A DNA stretch of 7,794 nucleotides from Planctomycetota bacterium. GTDB taxonomy: Bacteria; Planctomycetota; UBA1135. The position numbers and the translations under genes are program-made. The DNA is taken from positions 1 to 7,794 of the forward strand of contig JAQBVK010000107.1 in assembly GCA_027623585.1 (NCBI GenBank). The letters are read 5' to 3'. Within the stretch, counting starts at the first letter, position 1, and every line of letters begins with the position of its first letter. Shown piece by piece: positions 6,590-7,794 of the stretch. Under the pieces are notes generated by a model that was not told the origin of the DNA, did not search any database, and was given only the letters and a program-made list of their open reading frames with translations.

Positions 6590-6593
6590 GAGT

Positions 6594-7794
6594 TCAAGCC
6601 CGATCCAAGACCAACGCGCTGAAGCGGTCGACTTCAGCGCGCCAACCGGACGGCACGATCGTGGTGCCGGAGTACTCGCCGATCACCGCCGGACCGAGTA
6701 GATGCGCGCCCGGCAGGAGTTCCTCGCGCCGGAACCACGGCACCGCGCGGGCGCGCGTCTCGCGGCCGGACTCCGGCATCAGCACCGAATGGCGCGCGAT
6801 CGGGCGTGGAGCCTGAGTTCGCGCGCGCTGCGCAATGAAAGGTTGCGCTGCGGGACCGTCCGCTTGCACGCGCACCGCGACCAGCTCGACTTCGGCGGAT
6901 TCGCGCGCATAGCCGAAACGCCGGTGGTGTTCAGCATGGAAGCGCGCGACCGGCGCATCGGCCTCGGGCAGCGCGAACACCGCGTCTTGACCCGCTCCGC
7001 GCAATTCGAGCACGCGTCGCACCCGGATCGCGCGCGCGGGCACGCCCTCCGCACGTAACTCGGCGCGCGCGCGTTCTTCCAGCGGCATGAACCACGCGCG
7101 GCGCGCGGCGGCCGAGGCCGGAACGGGCGCGTTGACGCTGAGCGTGAGGGTGCGTCGCGGTGGCGCAGCGAGCAAGCCGAGCGCGCAGAAAGCGCCCGGC
7201 AGCGGCGGAACCACCACACGGCGCACCCCGAGTCGCGCGGCGAGCCAACAGGCGTGCAGTCCGCCCGCGCCGCCGAAGGAATAGAGCGTCAAGGCGCGCG
7301 GGTCCCAGCCGTCACCCAGGCTGACGCGCCGCAACGCTCGCTCCATGCCGGCAGTCGCGATCTCCAGTACCTGATCCGGCGCAGCGCCGACTGCGGCGAG
7401 CGCGTCGAGGGCTCGTTGTGTGTGCAACGCGAACGCGCCGCCAAGAAAGAAGTCGGCATGCAGGCGTCCCGCGACGAGGTGCGCATCCGTGACCGTCGCG
7501 CGCGTGCCGCCGCGTCCGTAGCACGCGGGGCCCGGCTCGGCGCCGGCGCTGTCGGGACCGACCTGCAACTCGCCGGCAGCATCGCGCCATGCATAGGATC
7601 CCCCTCCCGTGCCCACCGTCTGCATCGGCATGCCACGCACCAGCAGCGGCAAGCCACCCACCGTCACCGGCGCGAGCGGCAGTTCGCCCGGCGGCAGGAG
7701 CGCGCAGTCCGTGCTCGTGCCACCCATGTCGAAGCTCAGGACCGCGCCGTCTCCGCGCGCATCGGCGAGCGCGCGCGCGGCGCAGAGTCCGGCC
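6594..7794 (-). CDS. hyuA: Hydantoinase/oxoprolinase family A subunit (HyuA type), 5' end cut by window edge
   Basis: C-terminal 399 residues of the ATP-using A subunit of the hydantoinase/5-oxoprolinase family, partner of the B subunit encoded at 1-1594. The reading frame is open from the right edge, so roughly 250-300 N-terminal residues are probably missing, judged against a usual length of about 650-700. Motifs seen: SFDMGGTSTD near the start of the visible part (an ASKHA-type phosphate-binding strand), VGTGGGSYAW, VGPDSAGAEPGPACYGRGGT, VTDAHLV, LYSFGGAGGLHA, VVVPPLPGAFCALGLL and the closing GPAVIGEYSGTTIVPSGW. The C-terminus is complete and ends as the family usually does, so the gene is not broken. 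The ATG at 7725-7727 falls inside the conserved motif and is not the start. The stop is four bases from the phosphatase stop on the other strand. The actual substrate (hydantoin, oxoproline or a ketone) cannot be read from this part. Confidence 0.94.
   Translation of the reverse strand, partial: AGLCAARALADARGDGAVLSFDMGGTSTDCALLPPGELPLAPVTVGGLPLLVRGMPMQTVGTGGGSYAWRDAAGELQVGPDSAGAEPGPACYGRGGTRATVTDAHLVAGRLHADFFLGGAFALHTQRALDALAAVGAAPDQVLEIATAGMERALRRVSLGDGWDPRALTLYSFGGAGGLHACWLAARLGVRRVVVPPLPGAFCALGLLAAPPRRTLTLSVNAPVPASAAARRAWFMPLEERARAELRAEGVPARAIRVRRVLELRGAGQDAVFALPEADAPVARFHAEHHRRFGYARESAEVELVAVRVQADGPAAQPFIAQRARTQAPRPIARHSVLMPESGRETRARAVPWFRREELLPGAHLLGPAVIGEYSGTTIVPSGWRAEVDRFSALVLDRA

Noticed and set aside
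1595..6593. Insertion sequence or integron remains explaining the split of hyuA and hyuB
   Set aside because: I found no transposase, integrase, terminal inverted repeats or target-site duplications at the junctions around 1595 and 6593. The mechanism is left open.

Overview
The window is GC-rich bacterial DNA carrying five protein genes. Two are cut by the window edges, and all five look intact as far as they can be read. The two related secreted proteins combine an AxA-type signal peptide, beta-propeller-like repeats and a C-terminal module with a GCGPTPSPIG core. As I recall, that architecture is common among exported proteins of Planctomycetota. The lipoprotein PhoD with an extra N-terminal sandwich-like region also fits that phylum. 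The assignment is an inference from protein style, not from any marker gene.

Layout from left to right. Positions 1-1594 (minus) hold nearly all of a hydantoinase/oxoprolinase B subunit (HyuB type), whose stop lies just beyond the left edge. Positions 1625-2719 (minus) and 2870-3964 (minus) hold two tandem paralogues of exactly 364 residues each, predicted to be secreted. They are separated by a strong intrinsic terminator (2817-2850) that ends the upstream copy. Positions 3965-4135 are a divergent promoter region. Positions 4136-6589 (plus) encode an 817-residue PhoD-family metallophosphatase predicted to be a lipoprotein. Positions 6594-7794 (minus) hold the C-terminal 399 residues of the matching A subunit (HyuA type), whose start lies beyond the right edge. 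No gene-free stretch exceeds 171 bases. I saw no tRNA, rRNA, CRISPR array, transposase or integrase.

The most notable arrangement is that hyuA and hyuB, usually adjacent and acting as one enzyme, lie on the same strand in the usual A-then-B order. Here they are separated by about 5 kb holding a divergent phosphatase gene and the paralogue pair. The hyuB start is only 30 nt behind the stop of the downstream paralogue, so hyuB is probably transcribed with a secreted-protein gene rather than with hyuA. The paralogues share a 68-nt stretch identical at DNA level within their C-terminal module, although the rest of the genes has diverged. That suggests gene conversion or recent module exchange. 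I see no convincing new defence, mobile or biosynthetic system here. The interesting points are the split enzyme, the propeller paralogues with their recurring tail, and repeated 7-mer boxes in the divergent promoter region.
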